Assembly: GCA_030248295.1 (NCBI GenBank)
Contig: JASANH010000055.1
Location: forward strand, 1 to 64,000
Source of the DNA: Mesodorylaimus sp. YZB2_4
Taxonomy: Eukaryota > Nematoda > Enoplea > Dorylaimida > Dorylaimidae
Direction of reading: 5' to 3'
DNA length: 64,000 nucleotides
Of the stretch, positions 35,039 to 47,489 are shown in pieces (position 1 is the stretch's first letter; each line of letters begins with the position of its first letter). The position numbers and the translations under genes are program-made. Under the pieces are notes generated by a model that did no database searches, was not told the origin of the DNA, and worked only from the letters and a program-made list of their open reading frames with translations.

Positions 35039-38000
35039 TCAAATCTGCTCACTGACTGGCTTCCTCAGCACTTTTTTCGAGCTCAGTCTGCTAAGTGGTT
35101 GGAAAATAGCTGGTGCAACTCGCTTCTTACGTTCCCTATTCCTAACATAGAAATATTTGAGGGTATAGTAGATGACATGAAAGAAGCTAATCACTGACAT
35201 TCCCCAGTACAGGCCCATCACGTTCCCTAAATCATAAAAGGCGAGGTAAGCGGACGTTTCCTTGACCTGTTTATGGTGAAGGTAGACGAAATCGGAGTAG
35301 TAAATGTGTATCTTGCTGTAAATACGGTCACGAAGGCTGCTGCTGTCTGCTGGCTCTAGCTCATGGAAGCTTTCTGTGCTGATGTAAGTCCATCGGTGAC
35401 AATGCTTTGGGCAGAATGTCTTCTCAGTTGACATCCTAATTATGCCATCGACCTCTTCCATGTACGCTGCTGACTGAAATAAACATGAAGATTTTTCCTC
35501 ATCTCGCCAAGCTGAAGTGCTCTTTGTTGTACATTACATCTACTTACAGTATACAGATCTGTGTGCCATAAATGCATTGGTAAAACCCAACTGGATATTT
35601 ATGCGCCCTATACTGCTTGCCGTAGGCCATTCTGGGTCACTTGCTAAATCATCTACTTTCGTGAATTTTGGGCGGTAAAACGGGAGCGTGAGAGATAGGC
35701 TGCAGAATTTCGCTTACGTCACCCCCTTCTCCCGCAACCCCCTTTCCTGCATTTTAAACTTCGACGATTTATGAGAGAGTACTCGAGCCCTCTAATCAGG
35801 CGAGGAATTCAAGTTTACGTCAAGGTCAGCGATTTGAAATTTCATGACTCTGCTTTCAAATAAGGATTTCATGTCAAGCGCTGGATCTCTCTATCTAGTT
35901 ACTGCAGTACTTACCCTTTTCTCACCAAGCATATCAGTGATAGTCGACATTTTTTCACTAAACGAATCCGGATTGCTCAAAAAATTACCAGCAAAAAAAG
36001 TTGTAAGAGCATTGCAAGCTTTTTTAGGGCGGTCGAAGAAGCTAGGAACAGAGCAGCCAATGAAATCCGCTATCGAATCAGCCATAGTGCTCCAACCGCA
36101 CAGCGCGCCCTCTGGATCATGATAGGCTGAGTGAGTCACATTTTTTGCCAAATTACTTATGCCAACACAATCAACAGCCAAAGAGCGTAGTGTGGGCACT
36201 ACTCGAACATATGTCTCGGCTCCATGCGGAGCCACAGCGGGTGACTGTATGATGCTGACAGGAACAGCATCGGTGTACACCTTGAAACCATTGTCGGCCA
36301 CATCTTCCATAAACGGGAAGTCCGCAGTAGCTAGTGAAACTTCAATTGTCAGCCCACCACTAGGACCAGCCCTGCTTTGATAGTTCGTCGATAATGAAGG
36401 TGCTGCGTTGTCGCTGTCGAAGTTCAGCTGGAAGAAAAATACAAAATACCTTAGCCATTTCGAAAAACTTGCTTATTTCTTGTCTTGTTGTGCCTGTTTT
36501 AAGCTTCTCTTCTCTTAAACCTTGCAACTTTAGCTCTTATTGCGAGACGCTTCTACTATCTGTTTTCTTTGGGAATGTGCACGCGGCCTATGCGGTAACG
36601 TGGAGAGCGTGTATATTCTCATAGAAACCCCGGTTATACGAGGTTTATGCCGAGCATCCTTCCTGAACGAGACATCTACATGGAAACTAACACGATGTAT
36701 CGCCATGTAAATAAAGCGGCATCCTAGCTATTAGTTGGTTAAGCGAGGAAGCTGCTTTTTCTCACATAATCTATTAGAAGACCAGCCACCTGGCGTCTGG
36801 TTTGTCGAGCTTGGAGCAAGCACCTTCCGTCTAGTGTTGTTGAGCGTTAACGCTATTAACGATATTTAACGCGTTAACGACATCGTTTTTGGCTAACGTT
36901 ATTAACGGTAACGATAACGATATCTATTTTCAGAGAACGCGTTATAACGGTAACGGTATCTTTTTGTGTCGAATAACGCGTTATTTGTGCATACACTACT
37001 ATAGCGCCAAATTTAAAAAACCGCCCTTGTTCCCACCTTTTTTCGCTTACAGCAACATACAGTCGAGTCCACTTATACATAGTCACACCGGATAATGTCA
37101 CAGTCCGGTTATTATCACAGGTTTTCAAAGTCCCGAATTTCTTCCCTATGCTTTGTGTGCATATTGAGTTCGCTTATTATCACGCTGAATTTGCCATAGT
37201 CCACTTACTGTCACATAAATTTCTTGGCCAAGCGGAATAAGCATGAGAAAAGAGTCACATTTTCACTCCTTTCAGTCTGAAACAAATGCAAAATCGTCAA
37301 AAATTAGGATTTCTCTCGAGAAAACGCTTGCATGAAGGCGCATGGCACCTTTATGCTTCAGCTTTGATCTGACTGATCCTCATATTTTGGATTTCTTTGG
37401 TTACAACAACTTTTGAAAAAGCGTTTCGTCTTTTAAAACGCGAGAAATATATGAAAATGATTCGAAATGGCGATAAAACGCAAAAAAGTAAAATTTTGGC
37501 CATTTTAGAGTGTACTTCGGTTTTAGCCACGGATATTGTCACATTTTCCCCCCGCACGGAGCGAGATAAAAAAAGCGCAAAAAGACTCGACTGTAGCATG
37601 AGATGTCTGCTACTGGGGGGGGGGGGGGATTTTTCCGCATCCGCAGACAGAAAGTGTGAGTGTCAATGCTGGGTTGATAATAAAAAAACGATATTTAACG
37701 CGTTAACGATATTTTTTAGAACGCGTTAACGATTAACGGTAACGATATCTTTTTGGCAGCATATCGTTAACTGTAACGATAAACGATATCTTTTTTCGCT
37801 AACGATATCAACACTACTTCCGTCATCTCAGAAGGCGTGCATGATCACGCGACTACTGCAGTATATTTCAGATTACAATCGTTGACCCCAAGTCCGAGCC
37901 TTGTGAGAGTAACTGCCAGAGAAGTTTTTGGCTGCTGGAGAACAAAATTGATCAAAAACTTGTCAAAATTGGTCGTTCACCTTGAAAGCTCGGAACCCCA

Positions 38001-38940
38001 GCACGTGGATTTCTTCACAGGACACAGGTAAAATTTTTTTAAAGCACAGACTTTAGAGTGAATGTTCTCTTGCCTCCCAGAACGTGCAACAGGCTGAATG
38101 TGTGTCGTTGCAGAAAGTACCACGGGGATCAGATGGTCCCAAAATATCCAGCTCCAGGCAAGTCTCCTAGTCGTAGGGGCCAGAGACATCAAACTGAGGG
38201 GTTTCTGCCTTGCTCCAAGAGAGTGTATCTACTGTCCAACGAAGGCAAGCCTACACTTCCTCGTGTATAAGGCGGTAAGTCAAGGCCAATCACGCCCCAC
38301 GAAAGAAACGAGCATCACCTACCGTAATCAAATAGCAGATATGGTCGTTATCGATGGATTGCAGCGCCCTCTGACAACAGTCGAAATTGACGCCAGCGAA
38401 GCTGCACTTCTTCAGCATGCTCTTGCAAGATGGATACGCCTGCGATATAAATTCGGAAAAATTTGCCAGTTGAGGATTTTCATAATTGACTTTAGAGAAA
38501 AGATTTATCTCAAAGTTTGTGTAACTTCGTGAACGAATGGTGAATGATGAGAACAAAGCAAAATCGCGATAGAAGTCGTTCAAAGTCCCGCCAATGACTT
38601 TATTGTATGAGTCGATAATCTTTGGATTCACGAAGACTTTGCCTTCGATAAAGGTTTGGTTCAAGGTTGTTTGAGCACAAATGGTTACATTGGTGAATGG
38701 TAAGCCATTCAGGCTATGTTCGACCGTGACCTCATCAGCGTACCCGCTGGTGTAAGACTTTCTGACAATGATAGCAGCGTCACGCAGACAAAGGCATGTG
38801 AAGATCAAGAGAACTAGGCGGAACATCAAGCGAACTAGGAAGGTTTTGTCGTCAAACATTTCTTTCCAACCAGCCACACTGATTTTTTCAATCACATCTG
38901 TGCGTGCTTCTTCAACGGGGTCATTAAATTTCGCCATCAT
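35039..38940 (-). CDS. DEG/ENaC-family sodium channel subunit
   Basis: Three exons on the minus strand, 38940-38323, 36427-35915 and 35473-35039, all joined in phase 0 (ACG|GTAGGT, TTCTTCCAG, AGG|GTAAGT, TTATTTCAG), giving 521 residues. TM1 is LVRLMFRLVLLIFTCLCL, followed by the family motif LPFTNVTIC. The extracellular part has the conserved order QSIDNDHICYL, AGPSGGL, DNGFKVYTDAV and a cysteine-rich stretch (ALCGWSTMADSIADFIGCS, CPKHC). TM2 contains LGNVMGLYWGMS; GMS at about residues 468-470 is the G/S-x-S selectivity filter. The cytoplasmic tail is basic. Family members form trimeric amiloride-sensitive cation channels at the plasma membrane. Gating stimulus is not deducible. Intron 1 (1.9 kb) contains a hAT MITE. 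Confidence 0.9.
36832..37816. mobile_element. hAT-type MITE in the DEG/ENaC intron (985 bp)
   Basis: Ends TAGTGTTG and CAACACTA, flanked by a perfect 8-bp duplication CTTCCGTC at 36824-36831 and 37817-37824. The subterminal regions are inverted arrays of TTAACG and ATCGTT words. No transposase is encoded. A G tract occurs at about 37615-37628. Confidence 0.92.
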
Positions 38941-38944
38941 GAAG

Positions 38945-40458
38945 CTCTCGCTGTCAGTTATGGAAAGCTATAGTATTAGGGCGGATGATCGGAGGAGCCT
39001 TGTCGAACAAGTAAAGGAGATGGTACACTCGGAGAGAAAGACGCCTCGCGATCGCAAACCATTCACATATACAAGCTTTCGGCTTGTTGTCATTTTCTGT
39101 CTCCTGTCTCCTTGGAAACTGTGTATGTAAGCTATCCGATTAAAGCTATTGAATCTCTACTTTCTCCGAGGCCCGTTGATCTGTCCCCCGTTGCTCCCAG
39201 GAGAATCATGTAGGTGCGTCACGAACAACATTTCGACTCCGATCTTTCGGCAATTTCCTCTATGCCTCTAAATAGCAAATTTTGTGACCTGTTTCGTCAT
39301 TGCTTGTAGATAGAACTGGAGATGAAGCTGTAGTTGAAGCTTTGAATACTGTACTGTATGCATACTATATTGGGTCTTGCTTGAGAATATTCGGGATTTT
39401 GCTTGCTGCCATGTCCATATCATTTTATACTGGCGTGTCCTCGAGCTCGGAGAGTGCAAACTAGAGCTCGCCGGTGGAGGGCTCGAGTCGACAGGATTGA
39501 ACCCTTTAGTGTATGAACCTTCATGTACTCGTATAGTTTATTCACCACTCACTGGCAACGGCCTTTATTTTGTGCGTGGGCAGCCGCACCCGGGTCACGA
39601 AGGAGGCGCTGATATTCAAATCCCGAAGTACCCAGAGTGCAATTCCGATTAGGAACTCCCCTGAAACCTTTAAACCTGTACACTCGAACTCGAACTCGCT
39701 TTTGTGTCTGGCACTGACTCAAGAGAGACAGACTGGTGCCCCGAAATGGATGATTGGTGCAGATAAGATGTTCACCCCTCTTACTCGTACAGTTTTAAGA
39801 GAGAAGTGATCATGCTTCCAGTCGAAAGCGAGACACTCGATGGGGCACTCCAGATATTGCTTGACGTCCAGGTCGTCTGGTAAAGGTAGCAGGCCTATGA
39901 CAGGAATGCTCAAAACATCCACGTCACCCCAAGATCAATGAATAATAACTGCATACATAGATTTCGAGAGCTAAAAGAATTTAGCACGCTCTCAAAACCA
40001 TCCTAGAGTGTATTATAGAAGCCGCGGCCGGATCAGAGACCAGGTGACGATAGGTACTGCATCAACCAGCGAGCCTGGCAAATTCCTATTGTCGGCGGCT
40101 GTGATCCAAGATCAAGAACCAGACCTTAGTCGTCGAGGTACACAAGGTCCTTTGAACATTTATACATCCTACTGTATTTCTTAACATTGAACCCGGTCCA
40201 GAAGCATCTCGAGCACATATTTCTTCCTGTGTAAACAAAACTACTGGGGCGTTTCAGCAGTGCCCAAGTGTACATGAAATTTAGTCACAAATCAATAAAC
40301 TAATATTCAAATCGTCCTCAGGGCCTTTCCTCTGGGGAGGATTTGGTTTCACAAAAGCATAAATAAGAATCGTTATGACAAAGCTTGTGTTTTGAGAGTT
40401 CTCCAAGCCACTGTCGTTTCTGTCGCCAATATACCGTATGCATCGCAGTCGCATCAAA
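38945..40458. other. Mostly non-coding; one weak open frame
   Basis: The minus frame 39719-39922 reads PLPDDLDVKQYLECPIECLA and then FDWKHDHFS; it could be an exon but has no supported borders. The rest shows no gene or clear repeat. Confidence 0.35.
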
Positions 40459-40797
40459 TTATTTAGCCTTTCTGATCAATAAAAGATCATTTGAACACCG
40501 GAACCCCAATGTCTGAATCCTCGAGTCGAGGGAGCATGTGCAGCGCGCGTGAAGTGCATCAGGATGGGTGAATTTGCATATCAGCTGCTCATACTCGTAG
40601 TCAGGATCAAATTGATTCGCATCACCTTGGTCCATGAGCTTTGGCGAAGGTAGGTAATAGACTGCTGATGTCAAGTTTATAGGAAGTCGGCAATGAGCAG
40701 AATGCCAGCGATTGAGTGTGAATTGTTTACCAGCGAATATAAACAAAATGCGCAGAAAACAACAAAAACCACCAGTAGAATATCCTTTGATATACAT
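40459..40797 (-). CDS. Small putative secreted protein, unassigned
   Basis: A single-exon frame with an ATG (MYIKGYSTGGFCC) and a hydrophobic stretch FCCFLRILFIFAG near the N-terminus that could be a signal peptide. It is 112 residues long with cysteines in HCRLP, LICKF, ARCTCS and FRCSNDL. No family is recognised. It could be a chance frame or one exon of a larger gene that includes 39719-39922. Confidence 0.35.
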   Translation of the reverse strand: MYIKGYSTGGFCCFLRILFIFAGKQFTLNRWHSAHCRLPINLTSAVYYLPSPKLMDQGDANQFDPDYEYEQLICKFTHPDALHARCTCSLDSRIQTLGFRCSNDLLLIRKAK

Positions 40798-40814
40798 TTA
40801 GACGGATTCGCCAC

Positions 40815-40955
40815 CACAGTATAGATGTAAGTGGTGAGTAGTGCTATGCCCATCTAGAGTTTCCTCTGGTTGAGAGTGAGATAGATGGTTATAGATGTAA
40901 GTACGCATGTAAGTGGTGCTATGCCCATCTAGAGTTTCCCCTGGTTAGGAGTGAC
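40815..40955 (+). repeat. Imperfect tandem duplication, about 70 bp
   Basis: Two copies sharing ATAGATGTAAGT and TGCTATGCCCATCTAGAGTT followed by CTCTGGTT or CCCTGGTT. Confidence 0.8.
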
Positions 40956-41327
40956 TCTTCACTTCACATCACTGAAAATCAAAATCATTAAAAATCAATA
41001 TCATTTCTGATTACTGCAAAATCAAATCATGAACAGTTAGCGTTAGCTCCTTTGATTGCTTCGAGATAATAGTCTTTGATAGGACTTTTGGACTTTATAA
41101 TAATAACCCCATTTACTGCACTAACTATATACAATGCAGCAGGCGCAGATAGTCCCGCGCTGACTTGCTCTAGAGTTAGCCCTCCAAGATTACTTTAAAA
41201 AATCACGTTGGGTCTACGATAAAAAATTTTTGTACAGTCAGTGCAACCCTTCAAGAATCCTTCTTATGCCCCATCGTCGATTTCCAACTCACAGTACTGA
41301 CAGCAATAAACATAACATGGGCCGTAC

Positions 41328-44300
41328 GAGATATCTGCTGCAGAATAGTATCTGCTGCAGATTAGTATCTGCTGCAGATTAGTATCTGCTGCAGATTAGT
41401 ATCTGCTGCAGATTAGTATCTGCTGCAGATTAGTATCTGCTGCAGATTAGTATCTGCTGCAGATTAGTATCTGCTGCAGATTAGTATCTGCTGCAGATTA
41501 GTATCTGCTGCAGATTAGTATCTGCTGCAGATTAGTATCTGCTGCAGATTAGTATCTGCTCTGCTGCAGATTAGTATCTGCTTGCAGATTAGTATCTGCT
41601 GCAGATTAGTATCTGCTGCAGATTAGTATCTGCTGCAGATTAGTATCTGCTGCAGATTAGTATCTGCTGCAGATTAGTATCTGCTGCAGATTAGTATCTG
41701 CTGCAGATTAGTATCTGCTGCAGATTAGTATCTGCTGCAGATTAGTATCTGCTGCAGATTAGTATCTGCTGCAGATTAGTATCTGCTGCAGATTAGTATC
41801 TGCTGCAGATTAGTATCTGCTGCAGATTAGTATCTGCTGCAGATTAGTATCTGCTGCAGATTAGTATCTGCTGCAGATTAGTATCTGCTGCAGATTAGTA
41901 TCTGCTGCAGATTAGTATCTGCTGCTCTGCTGCAGATTAGTATCTGCTGCTCTGCTGCAGATTAGTATCTGCTGCAGATTAGTATCTGCTGCAGATTAGT
42001 ATCTGCTGCTCTGCTGCAGATTAGTATCTGCTGCAGATTAGTATCTGCTGCAGATTAGTATCTGCTGCTCTGCTGCAGATTAGTATCTGCTGCAGATTAG
42101 TATCTGCTGCAGATTAGTATCTGCTGCAGATTAGTATCTGCTGCAGATTAGTATCTGCTGCAGATTAGTATCTGCTGCAGATTAGTATCTGCTGCAGATT
42201 AGTATCTGCTGCAGATTAGTATCTGCTGCAGATTAGTATCGCTGCAGTATCTGCTGCAGATGAGTCTCTGCTGCAGATTAGGATCTGCTGCAGATTAGTA
42301 TCTGCTGCAGATTAGTATCTGCTGCAGATTAGTATCTGCTGCAGATTAGTATCTGCTGCAGATTAGTATCTGCTGCTCTGCTGCAGATTAGTATCTGCTG
42401 CTCTGCTGCAGATTAGTATCTGCTGCAGATTAGTATCTGCTGCAGATTAGTATCTGCTGCAGATTAGTATCTGCTGCAGATTAGTATCAGCAGCAGCTTA
42501 GCATCTGCTGCAGATTAGTATCTGCAGATTAGTATCTGCAGATTAGTATCTGCAGATTAGTATCTGCAGATTAGTATCTGCAGATTAGTATCTGCAGATT
42601 AGTATCTGCAGATTAGTATCTGCAGATTAGTATCTGCAGATTAGTATCTGCAGATTAGTATCTGCTGCAGATTGTATTGTGCAGTTAGTATTGTGCAGTA
42701 GTTTGCAGATTAGTATCTCTGCAGTTAGTGTCTGAGATTAGTATTGCAGATTAGTATTCTGAGTTAGTTGAGTTGTATTGCTGCAGATTAGTATCTCAGA
42801 TTAGTATCTCTCAGATTAGTATCTCAGTTAGTATTCAGATTAGTATCTCAGTTAGTATTCTGCAGATTAGTATTCTCAGATTAGTATCTCTCAGATTAGT
42901 ATCTCTGCAGTTAGTATCTCTGCAGATTAGTTCTCAGATTAGTATCTGCAGATTAGTATTCTCAATTAGATCTGCAGATTAGTATTGCTGAGTTAGTATC
43001 TCAGATTAGTATCTTGAGTAGATTAATTAATTTAGTTAATTAGATTAGTATCTCAATAGTATCTAGTTAGTATCTCAGATTAGTATTCTGCAGTTATATC
43101 TCAGATTAGTATTCTGCAGTTATTTGAGTTATTTTGTTTTTATGTTTGTTTTAGTTATTTGGTGTTTGAGTGTTTGCTGAGTTAGTTTTGAATAGTATTT
43201 GAGTAGTATTTGATTAGTTTTGTTAGATTTAGTTGTTTTAGTTAGTATTTAGTTTTTGCTGAGTAGTTTCTGATTGGTATTTTGAGTTGTTTTGGTTGTT
43301 CGATTATTCTGCTGCAGTTAATTCACTATTTTCAGTTGTTCTCGATTAGATCTGCTCAGTTAAATCTGATTATATCTGCTGCAGTTAGTATTGAGATTAG
43401 TTTGCTGCAGATTAGTTCTGCTGCAGATTAGTATCTGCTGCAGTTAGTTCTGCTCAGATTAGTATCTGCTGCAGATTAGTTCTGCTGAGATTAGTATTCT
43501 GCAGTTAGTATCTGCTGCAGATTAGTATCTCTGCAATTAGTATCTGCTCAGATTAGTATCTCTGTTGTTCTCTGATTGTATCTGCAGATTAGTATCTGCA
43601 GATTAGTATCTGCAGATTAGTATCTGCAGATTAGTATCTGCTGCAATTAGTATCTCAGATTAGTATCTGCAGATTAGTATTGCTCAATTAGTATTGCTCA
43701 GATTATATCTGTCATTAGTATCTGCTGCAGATTAGTATCTGCTGCAGTTAGTGTTCAGTTAGTATTGCAGATTAGTATTGCTGCAGATTAGAATCTGCAG
43801 ATTAGTATTGCTGCAGATTAGTATCTGCAGATTAGTATTGCTGCAGATTAGTATCTGCTGAGTTGTTTGCAGATTAGTATCTGCTGCAGATTAGTATCTC
43901 TCAGATTAGTATTTCTGCAGATTAGTATCTGCTGCAGATTAGTATCTGCTCAATTAGTATCTGCAGATTAGTATCTCAGATTAGTATTGCTGCAGATTAG
44001 TATCTCTCAGATTAGTATCTGCAGATTAGTATCTTCAGATTAGTATCTGCTGCAGATTAGTATCTGCAGATTAGTATCTGCAGATTAGTATCTGCAGATT
44101 AGTATCTGCAGATTAGTATCTGCAGATTAGTATCTGCTGCAGATTAGTATCTGCAGATTAGTATCTGCTGCAGATTAGTATCTGCTGCAGATTAGTATTT
44201 GCTGCAGATTAGTATCTGCTGCAGATTAGTATCTGCTGCAGATTAGTATCTGCAGATTAGTATCTGCAGATTAGTATCTGCTGCAGATTAGTATCTGCTG

Positions 44301-45358
44301 CAGATTAGTATTTGCTGCAGATTAGTATCTGCTGCAGATTAGTATCTGCTGCAGATTAGTATCTGCTGCAGATTAGTATCTGCTGCAGATTAGTATCTGC
44401 TGCAGATTAGTATCTGCTGCAGATTAGTATCTGCTGCAGATTAGTATCTGCTGCAGATTAGTATCTGCTGCAGATTAGTATCTGCTGCAGATTAGTATCT
44501 GCTGCAGATTGGTATTTGCTGCAGATTAGTATCTGCTGCAGATTAGTATCAGATTAGTATCTGCTGCAGATTAGAATCTGCACATTAGTATCTGCTGCAG
44601 ATTAGTATCTGCAGATTAGTATCTGCTGCAGATTAGTATCTGCTGCAGATTAGTATCTGCTGCAGATTAGTATCTGCTGCAGATTAGTATCTGCTGCAGA
44701 TTAGTATCTGCTGCAGATTAGTATCTGCTGCAGATTAGTATCTGCTGCAGATTAGTATCTGCTGCAGATTAGTATCTGCTGCAGATTAGTATCTGCTGCA
44801 GATTAGTATCTGCTGCAGATTAGTATCTGCTGCAGATTAGTATCTGCTGCAGATTAGTATCTGCTGCAGATTAGTATCTGCTGCAGATTAGTATCTGCTG
44901 CAGATTAGTATCTGCTGCAGATTAGTATCTGCTGCAGATTAGTATCTGCTGCAGATTAGTATCTGCTGCAGATTAGTATCTGCTGCAGATTAGTATTTGC
45001 TGCAGATTAGTATCTGCTGCAGATTAGTATCTGCTGCAGATTAGTATCTGCTGCAGATTAGTATCTGCTGCAGATTAGTATCTGCTGCAGATTAGTATCT
45101 GCTGCAGATTAGTATCTGCTGCAGATTAGTATCTGCTGCAGATTAGTATCTGCTGCAGATTAGTATCTGCTGCAGATTAGTATCTGCAGATTAGTATCTG
45201 CAGATTAGTATCTGCTGCAGATTAGAATCTGCAGATTAGTATCTGCTGCAGATTAGTATCTGCTGCAGATTAGTATCTGCTGCAGATTAGTATCAGCAGC
45301 AGATCAGCATCTGCTGCAGATTAGTATCTGCAGATTAGTATCTGCAGATTAGTATCTA
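41328..45358. repeat. 4 kb minisatellite of a 17-bp unit
   Basis: The unit is TATCTGCTGCAGATTAG. A 14-bp form, TATCTGCAGATTAG, lacks one CTG and forms blocks, for example at 42520-42660. A CTGCTCTGCTG expansion recurs near 41550, 41930 and 42370. The 14-bp form contains the perfect palindrome ATCTGCAGAT. Between about 42660 and 43560 the units are heavily degraded by small losses. There is no coding potential. Confidence 0.97.
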
Positions 45359-45860
45359 ACTTATTTGTAACCACTTGGTCGATAAAAAGATATTAAAGGC
45401 AACCAGGGCCATGCAACACTACTTGACTCGTAAGTTAAGGAGAACTTGGTTTTTTGTGGTGACTGCATATTATTTATGATTGGTAACATCGACAATACGC
45501 TGGGAAAAAATTAATGGCTGTAGCCATAACTTTAAAATATTTTATAAAAACGGATATTTCCACTCCTCACTCACAAATATTTCTGTCGACTAGCTTCAAA
45601 CTATTTGCAGAATCTGAGTCATTTATGTTTTCTCTTCTCTAAAAAAATTATAAGGACAAGATGGCTTGTAACTCTATTATGAGCAGGAAAAAGGAAACAT
45701 CAATGCAGAATATTGATCTCATCTCATTTATTACACGAAAGAGGGGATTTAGAAAAATTTTAATCGTTAGTTGTTTGCATGTGGTTTTCTAAACGCAGTC
45801 GGCTCGGAACTTAGGATCGGATCGGAAATCCGATACGGACGAATGGGATCCGATTGCTGC
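45359..45860. other. Non-coding, no feature seen
   Basis: A/T-rich sequence between the minisatellite and a SINE1 copy. Confidence 0.5.
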
Positions 45861-46275
45861 CGCGGTGGTGCAGCGGTTCGGCATTCGTCTCCCCGCATTG
45901 CTTGGGAGCGAGTGGCTGGACTCAACCCGGGTTCGATCCCCAGTGATGGAGGTCGGTTTGCGGACCATAAACCCTCGCTGACCTTGCACGCCAGGCCGTG
46001 GGTGACACACCCATTACCCAAGAGGTGCTCCGAGTGTAGAGACAGAAGTTAATCGAGGAGACAGTCTCGGCTGTCGAGCACTAGCAGGGTTTAAAGCCCG
46101 CCCACCATTGCCCGAAGAAGTCAGTGTGCTGTCCAGGATGACCTCGCGTGAAGACGCTCCTAGTGGAGACACGTATAGGGAAGCTGCTGTGTGTGCCGGT
46201 CCCCGCACAGCCCCGCTTATAAGTTTGGCTGCTCACCGGCTAGAGGAAAAAACGGGCTTCGGCCCACAAAAATTT
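45861..46275 (+). repeat. SINE1, well-preserved copy
   Basis: A-box-like GCGGTGGTGCAGCGGTTCGG, B-box-like GGGTTCGATCCCCAG, then TAAACCCTCGCTGACCTTGC, AGGCCGTGGGTGAC, GACAGTCTCGGCTGTCGAGC, GTCCAGGATGACCTCGCGTG, GCCGGTCCCCGCACAGCC and the tail CCGGCTAGAGGAAAAAACGG followed by an A-run. This is the internal-promoter layout of a tRNA-derived SINE about 400 bp long. Relatives lie at 21880, 25290 (-), 30295, 54700 (tail) and 56742. Confidence 0.9.
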
Positions 46276-47398
46276 AAAAAAAACATTAGTTCGGTTTCGA
46301 GCCAGATCATGTGCGCCAATCATGCTACTCAACATGTGGGAGGAAGTGAAAAATGTAAAGAACGTTGGCGAAATCTTCGAGACACATACGGTGCAAAGAA
46401 AAGGGCTCGACATGTCAACCAGCCGCCAGCCGCCTAATATTCGCCACCGAGCCGCCAAAATACCAAATGCATTTTCAACAACGCGCCGAGCACGACTTAG
46501 CCGATAGTTAAAGATTCGTTGATCAAGAGGCATAGCTGCTGCTTTTACCCCAGGATAAGGGCGCATGAGACAATGTTTCAAAGGAAACGCTTCGTCCGCC
46601 ACAAATACATGGGGAAACAGTTGATCTGTTTGAGGCAAGGCTTTCAAACCTGGAAGGCATTGGGCTAGTCAAGAAAGAACACAGCAGCACTGCACCTTAT
46701 TACCTGGTAATGTTAGCTCTTCTGCTTCCAGCTGCTGGCCTATTCTTGAATTGGCGAATATGCCTCCATCGCTTTCGCGCCCATAACCACCAACGTCAAT
46801 ATTCAAAAAGCAGTAATTGGCATCAACCACTGCCATCAGGATGATTGAATGGAAACCTTTGTAGTTGAAAAATAGGCTTCCTGCGTTTTTTGGCGCCTAT
46901 GAAATGAAAACCTAAGATTGCCTACATTGATCAGCAGCATTTATGCTATGCTTACCCTAATAGCAATGTGTTTTCCATCAATGGCACCCAAACAGTTCGG
47001 GAAGTTCCACTTTTCCCAAAATTCTTTGGACGTTCGTTGCCAATCTTCCATTGTCATTGCAGGAACAAATACTGGCTGCAAAACTGTCCAAATAGCCCGG
47101 CACGTTTCGTTAAATATTTTATTGACGGTTTTCTGGCCAATTCGGTCCCGCACAGCAAGCAGTTTTTGTGATTCCCCATGCGCCAATAATCTGTAGTGAT
47201 ACAAAAATTTCACCACTGCAAGTGAATGGTAATTAACGATAAGCTCGCAAACCTGAGAGTTATTGCTAATCTTTGTTCGACCGAGACTGGCATTCTATGA
47301 TTCGGAGCATGAATAATAAGTGGCCGAACACGTTCGAGAAGGTCATCAAATCTTTCTTTTGACATGCGAAACATGAAATGGTGCAGCTCTAAGTCCAT
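46240..47398 (-). CDS. PIF/Harbinger transposase (DDE_4 type), spliced
   Basis: Exons 47398-47253, 47190-46956, 46896-46704 and 46649-46240 join in consistent phase. The splice across 47252-47191 restores [14 protein letters not shown], the usual Harbinger helix block. The catalytic core follows: [17 protein letters not shown] (first Asp), [18 protein letters not shown] (second Asp), [15 protein letters not shown] and [20 protein letters not shown], then the third acidic region [18 protein letters not shown] with the catalytic Glu. The N-terminus starts at [10 protein letters not shown]; an upstream exon is possible. The 3' part beyond RILGGWRL runs into a SINE and a convergent MADF frame, so the C-terminus is probably not original. 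The spliced core has no stop and may be recently active. Confidence 0.88.
46279..46437 (+). pseudogene. MADF-domain remnant (Harbinger accessory protein)
   Basis: The plus frame reads [20 protein letters not shown] followed by KRARH, the end of a MADF DNA-binding domain. Harbinger elements encode such a Myb/MADF partner beside the transposase. The upstream half is missing because SINE1 (45861-46275) directly abuts it. It is convergent with, and overlaps, the last transposase exon. Confidence 0.65.
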
Positions 47399-47489
47399 TG
47401 CTCGGAGATCATTGCCTAGACCAGCGTTGCCAGGTCCCGCACATCGGAACCCGCCCGACTGGCTTGAAAACCCGCCAAAACCCGCCAAA

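Noticed and set aside
37977..38275. Additional DEG/ENaC exon between the first and second exons
   Set aside because: Frames here need stops to be skipped, while the direct junction 38323 to 36427 is phase-consistent and gives the expected family spacing after CYL.
42773..42982. Open frame inside the minisatellite
   Set aside because: Repeats of SISQISI-type words simply translate the tandem unit.
41328..45358. CRISPR-like array of short repeats
   Set aside because: Units are directly abutting with no unique spacers, the genome is animal, and no cas genes are present.
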